Below, one piece after another: positions 11,003-23,600 of a stretch of DNA of 64,000 nucleotides (the first letter of the stretch is position 1; every line of letters begins with the position of its first letter). Made by a program: the position numbers and the translations under genes. The stretch covers positions 107,399 through 171,398 of the forward strand of contig BCKE01000004.1 of the NCBI GenBank assembly GCA_001600495.1, written 5' to 3'. Source of the stretch: Pilasporangium apinafurcum. Taxonomy: Eukaryota; Oomycota; Peronosporomycetes; Pythiales; Pythiaceae. Below the pieces are notes generated by a model that worked only from the letters and a program-made list of their open reading frames with translations, was not told the DNA's origin and ran no database searches.

Positions 11003-11992
11003 ATCCACCAGGCAAATGGTAATTGTGTGACATGCGTATGTATCACTACACGGTACCTTGTTTTTAGAGAACGCCGTCAGCTATACTCAACTTCATTCAA
11101 TAATCACCATGAAATTCCGCTGAGGCTGATACCATGTGCTCATAACACCTTTGAATGATGTAGCTAACGGATGCAATTAATGATTGAACGACCAAAGCAG
11201 ATGGAACTATAGCGAAGCAAAATGCAGCACCATGTATGCAATCAAGATCCCGCTTGCGAAATTCCGTAAATTGTAAGGTTTGATGAATAAGAACCCTCGC
11301 TAAGATCGAGCGGTTCTGACGATAGAGGGCGGCTGAGGAGTTTACCAACGAGTCTCAAGGTTGCAGATACGCATCCATCGGTATAGTTGGCTCTATGCGG
11401 CATTGACTGCGTTCCTATTCCTTGACCACCACTTCTCGTCCTCAATAATAGTCGCGTCCTGTAAAACTTAGTATCTGGAACCGCACCGGGAAATAACGGA
11501 TCTGTTGGTATCATTTTCGTGGTACCTTGTCTGACTAGGTTGAAGTTTCAAAGATTATACCGGTATACCGATTGTTTGCGAATGTATCCTCGGAATTACC
11601 GGTATTCCGATGGTATGGCACTATTAGCTCACGGTTCATTTTTCAGATTTGAACCGGTTCACAACGGTCGAATAGATTAATATTTATATTAGTATGTATT
11701 ATGGTGGTCGGTCGGAAGTTTACATCTGACTCCTGAACCGTCCTATTTTTATCCCCTGACAAGGTTGGGTAAGGATGTCCGACCCATGTTTGCTCATGGA
11801 AAAGCTCGACGATGTTGACTAGAAGTTTGTATACTCAACACATAAAGAGAAGGGAGAGGGGCAAACGGTTGATGAGGTTGAGCACTGCGCTTCTCGTTTT
11901 TTTGGACCATCTCGGTCTCATTTGTCATTTCGGAATTCACCTCGTCCAAGAGAAGACTCCAGAACAACTCTCTCCTCATTAACTAGAACATC
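11003..11992. other. Intergenic, with ACCGGT palindromes
   Basis: This spacer is just under 1 kb, between PP2C and cytochrome c peroxidase. It contains the 12-bp palindrome TATACCGGTATA (11556-11567), an imperfect copy near 11591-11609 and GAACCGGTTC (11651-11660). Open frames on the minus strand at 11097-11514 show no domain. The last 15-20 bases before 11993 carry an initiator-like CTCATT. Confidence 0.55.
11975..11980 (+). promoter_or_regulatory. Candidate initiator (CTCATT) of the cytochrome c peroxidase gene
   Basis: CTCATT lies 13 nt before the start codon in a pyrimidine-rich context. Oomycete initiators follow a YTCATTYY-like consensus, so this could mark the transcription start. The match is short and untested. 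Confidence 0.3.
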
Positions 11993-13124
11993 ATGTTGCG
12001 TCGTGTTGCCGTTCGTGCTGCCAAGCAAGGTGGGTCTTGGGACTAGAGTGCAGCCAGTTGTTGTGGTTGTGAAACAATTCGTGATTGACTAAACACTTTC
12101 TGTATGTTACTACGTTATTGCATCTTTAGCTGGTGCTGTCTCCAATGCCAAAGTGCGCACTTTTGCCACGTCCAGTGCTGCCTCCACGGCTGCCAAGAAG
12201 CAACCCAGTGCAGTCCTCCTCGTTGCTGCAGGTGTGGCAGCTGCTGGTGGCTTTGCGATGACCGATTTGGTGAACGCCCGCGAGAAGAAGGTCGACTTGG
12301 ACCAGATTAAGAAGGAAATTGTTGAAATTTTTGAAGACAACAACTACATGGGTCCAACGCTCGTGCGTCTTGCGTGGCACTCGGCTGGTACCTACAGCAA
12401 GTACGATGGCAGCGGTGGCTCCACGGGTGGTACCATTCGTTTCTCTCCTGAAATCAACCATGGCGGTAACGCTGGGCTGCACCTGGCGGTTAAGGCATTG
12501 GAGAAGGTGAAGAAAAACCATCCAGAGATCTCCTATGCCGATCTGTACATTCTCGCTGGTGTCACGATGATTGAAGAAATGGGCGGTCCTTCTATCCCAT
12601 TCCATCTTGGTCGCCCTGATGCTACCAGCGGCACCGAGTGTACCCCAGACGACCGTCTCCCTAACGCCGACATGGGCAGCAAGCCGAAGAACAGCAGCCA
12701 TGTGCGCGACGTGTTCTACCGCATGGGTTTCAATGACCGCGAAATCGTCGCGTTACTTGGCGCCCACGCTATTGGCCGTTGCTACCCAGACCGTAGTGGC
12801 TACAGTGGTCCTTGGACGAATGCAGAATGGACATTCTCCAATGAATTCTACCGTCAACTGGTTGAGAACAAGTGGACGCCAAAGAAATGGAACGGCCCAG
12901 CCCAATACGAAGACCCTACGGGCGAATTGATGATGTTGCCTGCTGATATGGTGCTCATTGAAGACCCAGAATTCAAGAAGTACACGGAACTGTACGCCAA
13001 GGATGAAGAGTTGTTCTTTGAGGACTTCTCGAAGGCGTTCCAGAAGTTGACTGAAAACGGTGTCAAGTTCCCTGAGAAGACTGGCTGGCGCAAGTACATC
13101 TTCTTCGGACCACGTGGCGATTAG
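11993..13124 (+). CDS. Cytochrome c peroxidase, mitochondrial intermembrane space
   Basis: The model is join(11993..12029, 12130..13124), 343 residues; the yeast enzyme precursor is about 360. It reduces hydrogen peroxide using ferrocytochrome c. The N-terminus ([12 protein letters not shown], then RTFATSSA) is a mitochondrial presequence, followed by a hydrophobic anchor ([18 protein letters not shown]) as in bipartite intermembrane-space signals. The haem-pocket residues are present: distal Arg-x-x-Trp-His in [11 protein letters not shown], proximal His in LLGAHAIGR, the radical Trp in YSGPWT, and the Asp partner in [11 protein letters not shown]. The C-terminus [12 protein letters not shown] matches the family. 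Initiator-like CTCATT lies just upstream, and AATAAAG near 13232 follows the stop. Confidence 0.95.
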
Positions 13125-14347
13125 GCAGCCATGTGCGTGTGACAGATGAAAAGACAACAGAATGGCTGATAGCCCATACTCGTTTAGTGATAGATGGGTA
13201 TGAACCCATTTCAATGTCAGTGCATACATAATAATAAAGATTGACATTAATAGCGCCAAGAACTCGTTTCATGCTATCTTTGTTTAAATAATCAAATATC
13301 TCGAGTATTTCTGTGAATTTACACGTGTTTTCGCGCTCATTCAGACACGTGGAACCGTAGTCACGATTGTCGATGACGTCTCACTAGAAAGTGGATAGTA
13401 GGCAATCATTGAAGTATAGATACAAACCTGAAGTTTCGTCGCGTATCCTGAAGTTCCGTCGATGAAAATGATATCGCTCCATGCGCATATCACTCAATTT
13501 CCTACATGTACGAGCACCGCTCTCTCCTTTGTCCATCATTCTAATCGCTGCTTCTCTTCATTCATTCCGGGCTCAAATGGGTCGGACATGGCTCTGTGGC
13601 CATTTATAAATTTAAGTTACAAGTTCAAGGAAACAGTAGTACTGAAATCATTGTTTATTTTAATATTCTTTGTTGGGGCATTTACAATTATTTTCTATAG
13701 GAAAAGGCTCTTTGATGAGGGAGGGAAACGTACTTACTGCTGTCTGTGCTTGAAGTGCTGATAGTAAAGTTCGATTTCATTTGAGAATAATATAAAATTA
13801 TGAGAAAATAAAAAAATGTTCCTCAGTCAGAGTATTTGTGTAAAATTCTGAAAAATACATTTAACACATACTGATGCAAAATATATTCTTGACTAGTGAT
13901 TGAGGAAACAAATCTCGTTTGCCATAGAGTTCGAATGTCAGCTCAAAATACACAGATATCATAGTCCTCCTGATTACACTTCACCGAGTGCTGAATATAT
14001 CATATTTGCATTTCAATTGTACTTAATCTTCAGCTAATCCATTGTTGCACAATTTTAATATTAAACCATGTGTTGCCTTCTGTATTGAATTATCACCAAG
14101 TGCATCAACTTGATCAATGTGACAGTATACAGCTAAAAAAATAGTGATGTGACTTGATTCGTTACATTTGGAGCTGCTAAGATAGGAGATTATTGATTGC
14201 ACTATCGCAGCAAACCTCTTACTAGGAGGATCATCCACTAATTGGACTTAGCGTACTGGTGTCAAGCCTGACTCACTCTTCACACGATCGATCGCCTTCG
14301 GCGGTTCTATGTTGTGTGGGAGAAAAGCAGAATAGATCCAGAGATTA
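13125..14347. other. Intergenic, AT-rich, no confident gene
   Basis: This holds the peroxidase 3' UTR and an AT-rich spacer. A 71-codon minus-strand frame (14023-14238, beginning MDDPPSKRFAAIV) looks somewhat protein-like but has no recognised domain or flanking splice support. A 99-codon plus-strand frame at 13462-13761 has one hydrophobic stretch and is probably chance. Possible Pol III terminator T-runs for the tRNA-like gene lie near 14318 on the minus strand. Confidence 0.5.
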
Positions 14348-14418
14348 TCTTCCTAGTGGGAGTCGAACCCACGCCACCTGCGTGACAAACGCAGAGCTCT
14401 TCACTGAGCTATAGGAAG
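14348..14418 (-). tRNA. tRNA-like gene; strict fold gives anticodon TGT (Thr), identity doubtful
   Basis: Read on the minus strand it folds as a cloverleaf. The acceptor stem is CTTCCTA/TAGGAAG (7 of 7 pairs), the D stem GCTC/GAGC, the anticodon stem CTGCG/CGCAG with loop TTTGTCA, and the T stem GTGGG/CCCAC with loop TTCGACT. The B box is perfect. Oddities are a six-base D loop (AGTGAA) lacking the conserved GG, base C at position 37, and a C1-G72 first pair. Strict numbering puts TGT at 34-36 (Thr); a one-base shift would read GTC (Asp) but breaks the stem. It could be a functional tRNA with an unusual D arm, or a tRNA pseudogene. Confidence 0.65.
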
Positions 14419-15117
14419 GTACTGTATATACACCTCTGTTTGTGACATATCGTGCCAATATCAAAGTGGATGAATTCCTATTGTAATATTTCATGTAGTT
14501 TTTATTTTGTTGAGGTAATGTAGTTTTCACTCTCAAGGAATATTTCTTATTTAAGTTTGAAAAAGGAACATTATTTTTATTTTCTCTTTTTATTTCCTCT
14601 AAAATTATTCTCAAAAAGGTTGATATTCTAGACATGAAACGGTGCTGAGAAGACCACTTGAGTAAAATGCAAAACCTCTAGTATACGCTAAACACCACTT
14701 GAAGGAAGTCAATCAAAGACATTAACTGAATAATACGGAGCCACTTCCATGTGCCATTCAGGCATAAGAACATCTCAAGGTTTCATCGAACTACCACATG
14801 AATCTGGTGATGCACTTTATCAATAACTCCACACGAATTATTCATAGAAGCATCTTCCAAAGATCGTTACAGAATTATGCCGATTCATTAGTTCATCAAT
14901 AATTCACACTATTTTTTGCACATGGTATTTGAGTGAGGCAAACTCAAATAGATAACTTTCGAAAATTTTTTGAAATATTTCAACTTTATTTCAATAATAA
15001 ATTTATAGCCAATCACATCGTGTTATACGGCCGCGCGATTAGATTGGGAATAAAAATTCGTATTTGTGGCCTTTATTCTCAAATGAAACAGAGCCTGAGG
15101 GAGCAGAAACCAAAGCA
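14419..15117. other. AT-rich intergenic region, no gene seen
   Basis: This AT-rich sequence lies between the tRNA-like gene and VPS51. There are long T and A runs at 14500-14600 and 14950-15000. An in-frame stop shortly before 15118 limits how far VPS51 can extend upstream. Confidence 0.6.
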
Positions 15118-18100
15118 ATGCAGGAAGAATATGGGATGTCACGCATGCAGGAGCTGCTGAGCAGCTACTATGGCATGCAGGATAGGGAGAGTGAAGAGGA
15201 GAGCATGCGCAACATTGATTCCCAAGGTTTCAACTCCAAGACCTACGCCAAGGTATTCCGATAACGAGAAAAATGTGTATGCACACAGCAATGGTAACAA
15301 CAGGGGATGAATCACATAGTATTTGTATCTTTACACAGGAAATGCTGCAGAACATGGGGCTGAACGAGCTATTACAGCGCGATGACGAACTGATTCGCGA
15401 GATTAAGGAATTGGACACGAGTATGCAGATGCTTGTCTATGAGAACTACAACAAATTCATCAGCGCGACCGATACCATCCGCAAAATGAAGGTTGGTTAT
15501 GATACCACAATATCAAGCGCTTTAGCCGCTATGGGCGATACACTCACGCACCGTGGCTAACACACAGAGATATATGTTGTTAATCGTAGAATAACGTAGC
15601 GACAATGGAGGAAGAAGTAGCCAAAGTCGTCAAGAGCATGGATGTGATCACGGAGAAAAGCGAGAGTATCAACGTGGCACTGGCACCGCATCGATCCAAG
15701 GTTGAGAAATTGATCGGCGTACGGCGGCTGCTAAAGCGGTTGGAGTTCATATTTGAGCTTCCTCAGCGACTGAACACGTACGATATCTTAGTATTCCAGT
15801 TTGCTCGTGCTCGTATCTTCTTGACCATTACACTTGTATATGTTTAGTGCTGTGAAGCAGCAAGAATATGCGAATGCCACTAAGTATTACCTTCTTGCGC
15901 GGCGCATTTTGGGTCGTTATGAGCACATCGCTTCATTTAAGGTCAGCGAGAGAAAAATTGTCCAGCATTGAACAAGATGTCGCCCATAGATGTGCTCACC
16001 CAAGGACTGCTTGTTCCCTTTCGCAGACGATTCAGCTTGAGGCGGAGAAGATCATGCAGCAGCTTGAGAAACTGCTCAGTCAGCGATTGGTCAATGGCAA
16101 TTCTACGTCTGAAGAAGTAACAACGCTTATTTTATTGATTACTTGGACTGTTGGTATTGTCAACTCGTGCTCATACATTTTTTTACTTTCTGTTTGTTGC
16201 TTCTCTACTTGATGATACTTATCGCCACTATTTAGATCTGCGAGACTATCTCACTTTTACACCAACTAGATGCCTGTACTGATGAAATGCGCCAGCAATT
16301 CCTTGATTGGCATCAAACTTATTTTGAAGCAGCACTGGCCAAATACACAGTACGTCATGCTGGGATCACCATTAGATTGTAGTATGTCTGACGATAAATT
16401 TTGTTTGTACTCGCTTTAACTATGTAGACAAACAAGACAAAAGAATCTGTACCGACATTCCTGGAGCACCTCAACACTGACATCCTCACGAAGATGTCTA
16501 ATGTCTTTACTGTGTACAAGACAAATTTTCTACCAGATCTTGTGGCGAGAGAAAAACAGGGCGGCAGTGCCGTTCGGTCGTCGACTGCGTTTGGTGATGA
16601 CGCGTTTCTGATGTTTGCGAAGGAAATCTTTGCTCAATATTTGCGAGTTTGTTCCACACAGTTTCGTAGGCCGTACCAAGATTTTGTGAGTTACCTCCTT
16701 CTATGTATACAGTTTTCTTCGTTCACAATTTTTGCCAACGGGTTTGCTCCGCTCAATGTTGTTGTATAGGGGACCATGGATGACTTGCAATATGATGGGT
16801 ATGGAGACATCGATATTGGATCCGATGCGGCAAACGAGCAATATCTTGTGCTCATGTGCGTCCTGAAGCGATTCGTCGCCCAGGTGAAAGATGTGGATAC
16901 CATCATACCGCCATGTCGCTTTATACGTGGCGCGATCGAAATGGTGGAGACGTGTGTACGTTTCCAAATCCAAAGCATCTTTCACAAGCTCCGCCAGGAA
17001 ACGATCGAGTTGTTAAGTAATGCGCATTACCAAGTGAACCATCCCCGTCAGAGCAGTCTAACAATTAGTCAAGGAGGAACCAATCATCACAATGTACAAC
17101 CGATCGCACAACAGTCTGCGCAAACCTTTACAGACATGATGCAAGAAGTTTTGCGGCAAATGGAGCCATTGGTGCAAACTGGAGCGACAATTCTTCGCGA
17201 GATGAGCCGCTTGTTCTCCGATTTAGTCCAGGTAACATAGAACTATTGGCATTCTTCAATGTTGCTGAATGAACTAACCCTTGTTATGTAATTCCATACA
17301 GACTCAATTTTATCAGTTTCTAAAGTGGTTTAATGTGACAGTGCTTATGTACACGGAACCAGAGCGAGCGTTTGCACCGCCGACCGCGGCAACCGATCCA
17401 GATTTTGCTCCAGATGCCGACGCAGTGGATGATAACGTTGCTCTTCCTTGGTTAGAACCAACACCTTCTTTCTTGCTCTTTCTTGCGTGTCTATGCCGTG
17501 AATTAGCTATGGATGGCATTGGTGAGTGTCTCCAAGTTCTCATCTCGTGTCTGCCCTCGAACGATTCATCACACCTTAGTGCTGGGTCACGCGAGGGAGT
17601 TGAGTCGGGTGCATCTGCACAAATGGACGTCACCCACATGATTGAAGTTACGCGAGAATCGTCTACCGAGTTGCTACAGCATGTCGCGAAGCATTACGGA
17701 AATCAGCTTTGCATCCTGATCAATAAAGGTATTGATGCCACCTCATGGACTGATATGGACGAAGAACCGCGCAGTGTGCAAGAAATGGTGGTCGCTGTGA
17801 TCGAAGCCACGTTACGATTCGGGAAGGAACTTGCGCTGGCACTGGGAGACCAGCAAAGTGAATTCTTTCCCGGTAGCACTAGTAACAGTCGTACGGGAAG
17901 CCGCGATTTCCGACGGCGCACCTCAGGATTACGATCTCGGGGTGGTGTCTCTGGGATGCAATTAGATGTCGAACGAATTTTTGCCAAGAGAATTCAGGTT
18001 TTCCATCCTATCACAGAGCTCACGACAGACTGGTTCATCCAGTTCATGTTAAAGATGGCTATCAAAGCTTTTAGCGAATGGATCCGCATTCAAGAGCTCA

Positions 18101-18315
18101 CCAACTTTGCCTTGCAGCAGGTGCAGCTGAATGCCGAGTTTCTCAAAGCTACGACCGTGCATCTGGTGTCCCAAAGTCAGGAGATTGATAGCTTGTTATC
18201 TGATTTGCTATCCAATGCGCGGGAACGGTCACTGGAGGATGGATTGATGGAACAGAGTAACGTTGTAGCGATCGTCAGTACGAGAAGCACACAAGTCTTG
18301 TCGCGGCGCAATTAA
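15118..18315 (+). CDS. VPS51: VPS51 homologue, GARP/EARP vesicle-tethering subunit
   Basis: The model is join(15118..15252, 15339..15491, 15590..15777, 15848..15941, 16027..16116, 16236..16349, 16428..16685, 16770..17231, 17302..18315), 835 residues, frame kept across nine exons. The N-terminal third matches VPS51 very well: LLSSYYGMQD, NIDSQGFNSKTYAKEMLQ, LVYENYNKFISATDTIRKMK, VRRLLKRLEFIFELPQRLN, and YYLLARRILGRYEHIASF. The rest is helical, as in the family. VPS51 is a core subunit of the GARP and EARP complexes, which tether endosome-derived vesicles at the trans-Golgi and recycling endosomes, and its N-terminus contacts a SNARE. The start is set by the first ATG after an in-frame stop. 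The human protein is about 780 residues. Confidence 0.92.
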
Positions 18316-18906
18316 TACAGACTACAGAACTACCATTTATCTTTGACAGCATATGCGCTCAGATAATAATTAACCAGGCCATATCATTTCTCTAGTCGCC
18401 GACAGCTACGTCTGGGCTTATTTTGCTTTGCTTTTTTTTTGTTTTCTATAACGCTTTGGGCAGTAAAAAGTAACGGAGGCGACTTTTGAAGTTATACAGT
18501 TGCTCGACTTGAGCCAAGCGCATGCACTCATTTCCGTTAGGTTATTCCCTACAACTTCATAGAGTGCATAGAACAATGAGGAAGTGAAGGATAGCGTTTG
18601 TGCGTTTTATTATCACGCATGCAATATGGCAATAGAAATAGTGATCATTTGAAACGATTGATATCTGCTGAGATGGCTACATTTTGTTGGTGTTGTTCAT
18701 TGGTAGAAAATCTAACCAGGGGAGTGAGAATTTCTAAGCGGCCGTTGCATAATTTCTATCGTTTCTAAAAATGATTGCCGATCTGGCTTGGCTTTGTCTA
18801 GCCATGTGTCATTTGCAGATCTGAGCCGAGATCCACCACTCCACACATAAGAGAAAACGAAGGAAGACGAAAAGCAACGAAACATCCACAGAAAAACGTA
18901 TTAGAA
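18316..18906. other. Intergenic, no gene seen
   Basis: This holds the VPS51 3' UTR and the promoter of the transporter gene. A T-rich tract lies near 18425-18445. No RNA gene or coding signal is recognised. Confidence 0.6.
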
Positions 18907-20490
18907 ATGGACGTGAAGCGGCTGCTATGGGAGTCTAAGCTCGCCGTGGCGTTGGTGCTCTTGATCGTCGCGCGTTGTGTCGATCGCGTGTTGTACACGT
19001 ACGTCGCATTATTGTGATAGTGTAGACGAATGCCACCATATGAAACTTACGCTTCATGCTTTGCCGGCAATTGCTGTTGTTGTTGTGGCTGATAGACGCA
19101 TCACGTATGAATACAACGCTTTCCTGTGGTATTTCTCCAACATTATTCTCCCAATCGCGTTTATGGTGACGTCATGGCCCGTGGTGTGGTAAGTACTTTA
19201 TGTATGCATGTAGACGAAACGGATTGGGTTTCACAGTGCTAATGTTGAGCTTTGGCTGTTCTGTCTATAGGTACAAACTCTACTTCACCGGTAAGAGGCA
19301 AGGCGTATCATCAAGCGGGCTCATAATGTGACCATCCTGACTCATTCTTCCGTATGCAGACGATATTACCGACGAAATGCGCAAATTTCCTCATTACAAA
19401 TATGCGCTCATGGCGCTCTTTGATTCGTTGTACAACTTGCTCAGTGCATTTCCAACGCCACATATCGGGTATGTGGGCGATTCTCAGTACAGTTCTCTGA
19501 TTCAGTGCCTTGAGGCTGGAATTAATGCAACTTCGTCTTTACATTTGTAATTCTAGTGGGAATCTCGGCAACGTCCTGAACCAGTTAATACTGCCGATGA
19601 ACATGGTACTGTCGTACATCTTCCTCACTACCCGCTTCAAACGCGGCCACATTCTTGGCGCCATTCTCGTATTGTACGGTGGACTGGTGAACATAATTCC
19701 TCTGCTGACAGGTGAAGAAGCCGCGAATATGCCCGACGCTACCGCAGGGTGGATCCTATTGTACATTTTATCGTTGGTGCCATGTGCTGCATCCAATGTC
19801 TACAAGGAGATTGGACTGAAAGATATGGATCTAGACATTTGGTACGCGAATGCCTGGATCAGCTTTTACCAACTGTTCTTAGGCTTTGGGTCTATCTGGA
19901 CGATTCGCATCAAAGCCTTCAGTGATCCACCAGTACCATGGGGCGATTTCTTCTCGTACGGAGTCAAGGCGAACAATTGCTTCCTCGGCGAACCTGTCGA
20001 ACTGAACGGTCAACATCTCGCGTGTGATTCGGGTGTCTTGCAAGTATTCATGGTGTTCATCATCTTCAATATGATCTATAATCAGCTGATGCTGTACATC
20101 TTCAAAGAAGGCAGCAGCGTGCTCTTTGTGGTATCTTCTGCGGTTGGGTTACCGCTGACGGATCTATTGTACATGATCCCGCTGCTTACTGGTTCATACG
20201 CAGGACAAAAATTTACGGTGTACGATGGATTTGCCTTGTTTGCACTTGTTATGGGCTTGCTAGTATATCACTCGGAGAAGGAAGAACGCAAGAGAGGTAC
20301 CGAAGCGTTCGAGAAGTCGCCGATGTATGCCTCACCGACGCTGCAGCGAACCCATTCCATGCGGAAACGACGTGGCAAAGTGGTCTATCGTCAAAGTCCC
20401 ATGCTCAAGCGCAGCGGTTCCGGGCAGCGGCTTTTGCGTCGGGATTCCGTTGGTAAGCCCAAGTACGGCACCAATGGCTCCATTGCGTAG
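18907..20490 (+). CDS. CRT-like (chloroquine-resistance-transporter-like) membrane transporter
   Basis: The model is join(18907..18998, 19096..19188, 19271..19290, 19360..19468, 19557..20490), 415 residues, including a 20-nt exon (19271-19290) that restores the frame. About ten hydrophobic helices are seen, typical of the drug/metabolite transporter superfamily. CRT-like hallmarks include RITYEYNAFLWYFSN, TDDITDEMRKFPHYKYALMA, YNLLSAFPTPHIGGNLGNVL and CAASNVYKEIGLKDMDLDIW. The C-terminal tail is basic and Ser-rich (LQRTHSMRKRRGK). Plant and apicomplexan relatives move small peptides, thiols or basic solutes across plastid or vacuolar membranes. The substrate and the membrane are not known here. 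Confidence 0.88.
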
Positions 20491-20668
20491 TTTTGACTCG
20501 AGTGATAGATTGGAGGTGCCTTCAAGTCGAATAGTCTTTTCACTTATCGCGTATTTCCCATCTGCTAGTCGAAGCTCTAGTTTTTGGAATAGTATGACCG
20601 CTCATAGCTGAATGAAAATAGAGTGCTTTACCAACCAACTCCAGGCTATGTGATGTGTTCAGGGTGAA

Positions 20669-23600
20669 TCAACCGAGAGATGGAATGTATTTATCGCCTT
20701 TCTTTTGGCGTCGTGCCTTGACGGTCACGCAGTGACCATATCTGTCCATCTCATGTGAGTACGGGTATGTGTACATATTTTCGAGCTCGTGGTCATCCCA
20801 TATTTCATCCCGGCCATCTTTAGTGCGTCTTCTTCTTTGTTCGTGTTGATGACCATCGTGCATACTGTAAAGTTTCGTTGCAGATGTCATGCTGGATTTC
20901 GTTTGGAAAAGAGGATCCAACATTAAGCAACTCGTCAGATTAGCCTGCTTATTCTTTGGTTTTGGACGCGCGAATACGTAATGATTGGTTTCAGTGATTG
21001 AAATTTGCGCGCGAGGATCAGTTATATCCTTCCCTGCGTCACCTCGAGGTCTACTTTGATCAGACGGTCGTGTGGCATAGATATCAACTCCATTCACTAA
21101 CGGCTTTGACGGTGAAGAACGATCGACAATTAGGATAGTCGGGATGGATTTCGCATCTTTGGCAAGTTCTGGTGGGCCCCCTCGCTCACCTTGGGGAGAT
21201 GCGGATGCTGGAAGAACTGGATCTAGTCGTCGGCCAGACGAAATGCACATTGGTGATATTCGCTCTGGAGAGTGAATCAGTTCAGCAGAGCGTATTTCTC
21301 GTTTCACTGGCGAGCACGCAAGTTCCGGGAATGCTGCGCTTTGATTCTTCTGTTTGTTATGTAGACCCTGATTCAGTTGGTACAACTGCTGGCTACCGCT
21401 TTGAAATCGTTCATGGTCACCAGAATGTTTCGATGGTTCTTGGTGCTGCCGCTCATTGATAAACGCTAGTGTTTCACGCGCAAGCTCCCCGACTGTTGGT
21501 TTATCAAGAGAGGAAGTTGGTCGATTGCGCAACTCTGAGGCAAAGTCGTACCCAATTTTCTTGATTTGATCCATCAAAGTGAGTGATTCGGATCCATCCA
21601 AATCGTCGTGTTTCCCTTTCAAACTTACAAGATATGCGTGATATTCACCAAAGGGGTACGATGCTATTGCGCGAATTATGCTTACTGCATGATATTGAAG
21701 GGTCCTTACACGCGAGGTCTGCTCATATCCTTTCCTTTGCGTCAGAAACGGAAGAAGTAAGCTTAGCACATCTGATTTCACTACTTTTGGGACACAGACA
21801 AGTACGTCCTGGCTCAGCGCGGCGATTGCCCCGAAAACATGCTCAAGCAAACGCCATCGTATCTTCTTATCACGCGATTTGGTGATAGCCACATGGCCAT
21901 GAGGCCGTACAATGTTTGCCAGTACTTCTACGACGTGAAAGTGGAGAAACAGCTCACTTGTATTTCCTTCGATTGTATTCACCATAGCAAGCCGTGCAAT
22001 GACAACCGCAATCTCACTTTTGCACTCTTCATCGATAATCTTCGACGACGTATTTTGTAGCTGCAAACGCTTTAAAAGGCGTGCCATGAGCTGCGCTTTC
22101 ATGATAGCAGTTCTTCCCTCCGCAACCGCGCATAGTTTCCCGATAAGTGTATACACCGATGAGGGTACATCTAAAAGTCTATGGTCATCCACGCTTGAGT
22201 CATGTATGGCACTTTGATGGGCTGAGTCCTCAAAAGATAACAGAACCTCAGGCAAATGTATCATTAAGATCGAAATGCACCCCTGCGTGAGCAAACGGCT
22301 GACTGCTGCATTTGCGCATCCAAGTCGGCTTAATGAAGCACAACAAATGCTGACAAGCTGATAGCAACACCGTTTCTCGCGCAAAACATGCAAGATCGCG
22401 GGTGCTACTAGATCAACTAGTTGCATCAGTTTTTCGAGCGCGTATTTTCCATGCTGGTGAGAAGCGTATACACGCAAAAACTGTTCACGCGCTTCTTCTC
22501 CAAATGGCAATGGGCGTAAATACCCAGCAAGTTCAACTGCTGCAACTAAAGTGCCGAGCTCCAGGTCTTCAAACTCTGCGGCATCATTCGGATATCTTAT
22601 CAGCGAAATCAGGTCTTCGAGCGCGTGGTGTCGAAACATAACATCGCAGATCATAGCTTGCGGTAGATTCGGCACATTGGAGGATGTAAGTGACGGTTTG
22701 AGCCTGGCGTCTACAGCGTCGCTTGGACACCTTGCGAGTCTACTTAATGCTTTGCAGATTTCTTTCGATCCCAATTGGTGAATATGCCGGTCCTGTGATG
22801 ACATTCGTGCAACTAAACGTTCGATTTCATCCAAGTGATTGCACTGCAAAGAAAGCGCTAAATGTTCAATGACACTTTCGGAGAAAGCAGATATCGCGAC
22901 TTGCGGTACCCTGAAGAAGCGGCTCAGCACGATGCAGCTGATGTTTCGCTGTCGTGCATTTTGATACGGCGACTCCATGGAACTGGGACTTACCTGAGCT
23001 AAAAATCGTACAAGAATCGACAACATATTCACCGAATGAAAATACATGGCTGCTCTTTCAGCAACATTGGCAGCAGACTCGGTCTGTTCTACAACAATCT
23101 CGAGCAAGATATTGTTAAGCGCGTCCAGGCGTGTGTTCAGCGTCCCCAACGCAGCCATTAACGAAGATGGTGATGTGGAACTGTTGGTTTGTCGGGCTAA
23201 AAGAGCACACCCAATCAAAGAAAGGACAAACAACGAGGGTGATTTAGTATTTCCAATGCCCATGTTGCACCATTTCATCAGTTGCTGAATTGCGCCTGCA
23301 GTTGTGAACCCATTTCGTGCATCTTCGTAACTTGTCATTTCGTAAAACAGAGCTACAGCCGCCGACACAACACCTAAATCACTGCTATCAAAGCATAGAA
23401 TGACTTGATGGAGCGACCGCCCACCGCTTCGAGTTAATTCATCGAGAAGATGGCGAAATCCAAAGGATTGTGCGAGCAATCGCAAGATTTCCAACACTTT
23501 AACGCATAGTTCAGGTTTGTCTTGAACAGCATTCAGTGCCTGTAAAAGCTTTGTCAACACATCCGGAGCGATAAGAAATTGGGCTGCAACATTTTCCAAT

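Noticed and set aside
14023-14238. 71-codon minus-strand frame (MDDPPSKRFAAIV...) with vague resemblance to an SGTA-like N-terminal domain
   Set aside because: Resemblance is weak, there is no splice continuation, and it ends in AT-rich sequence.
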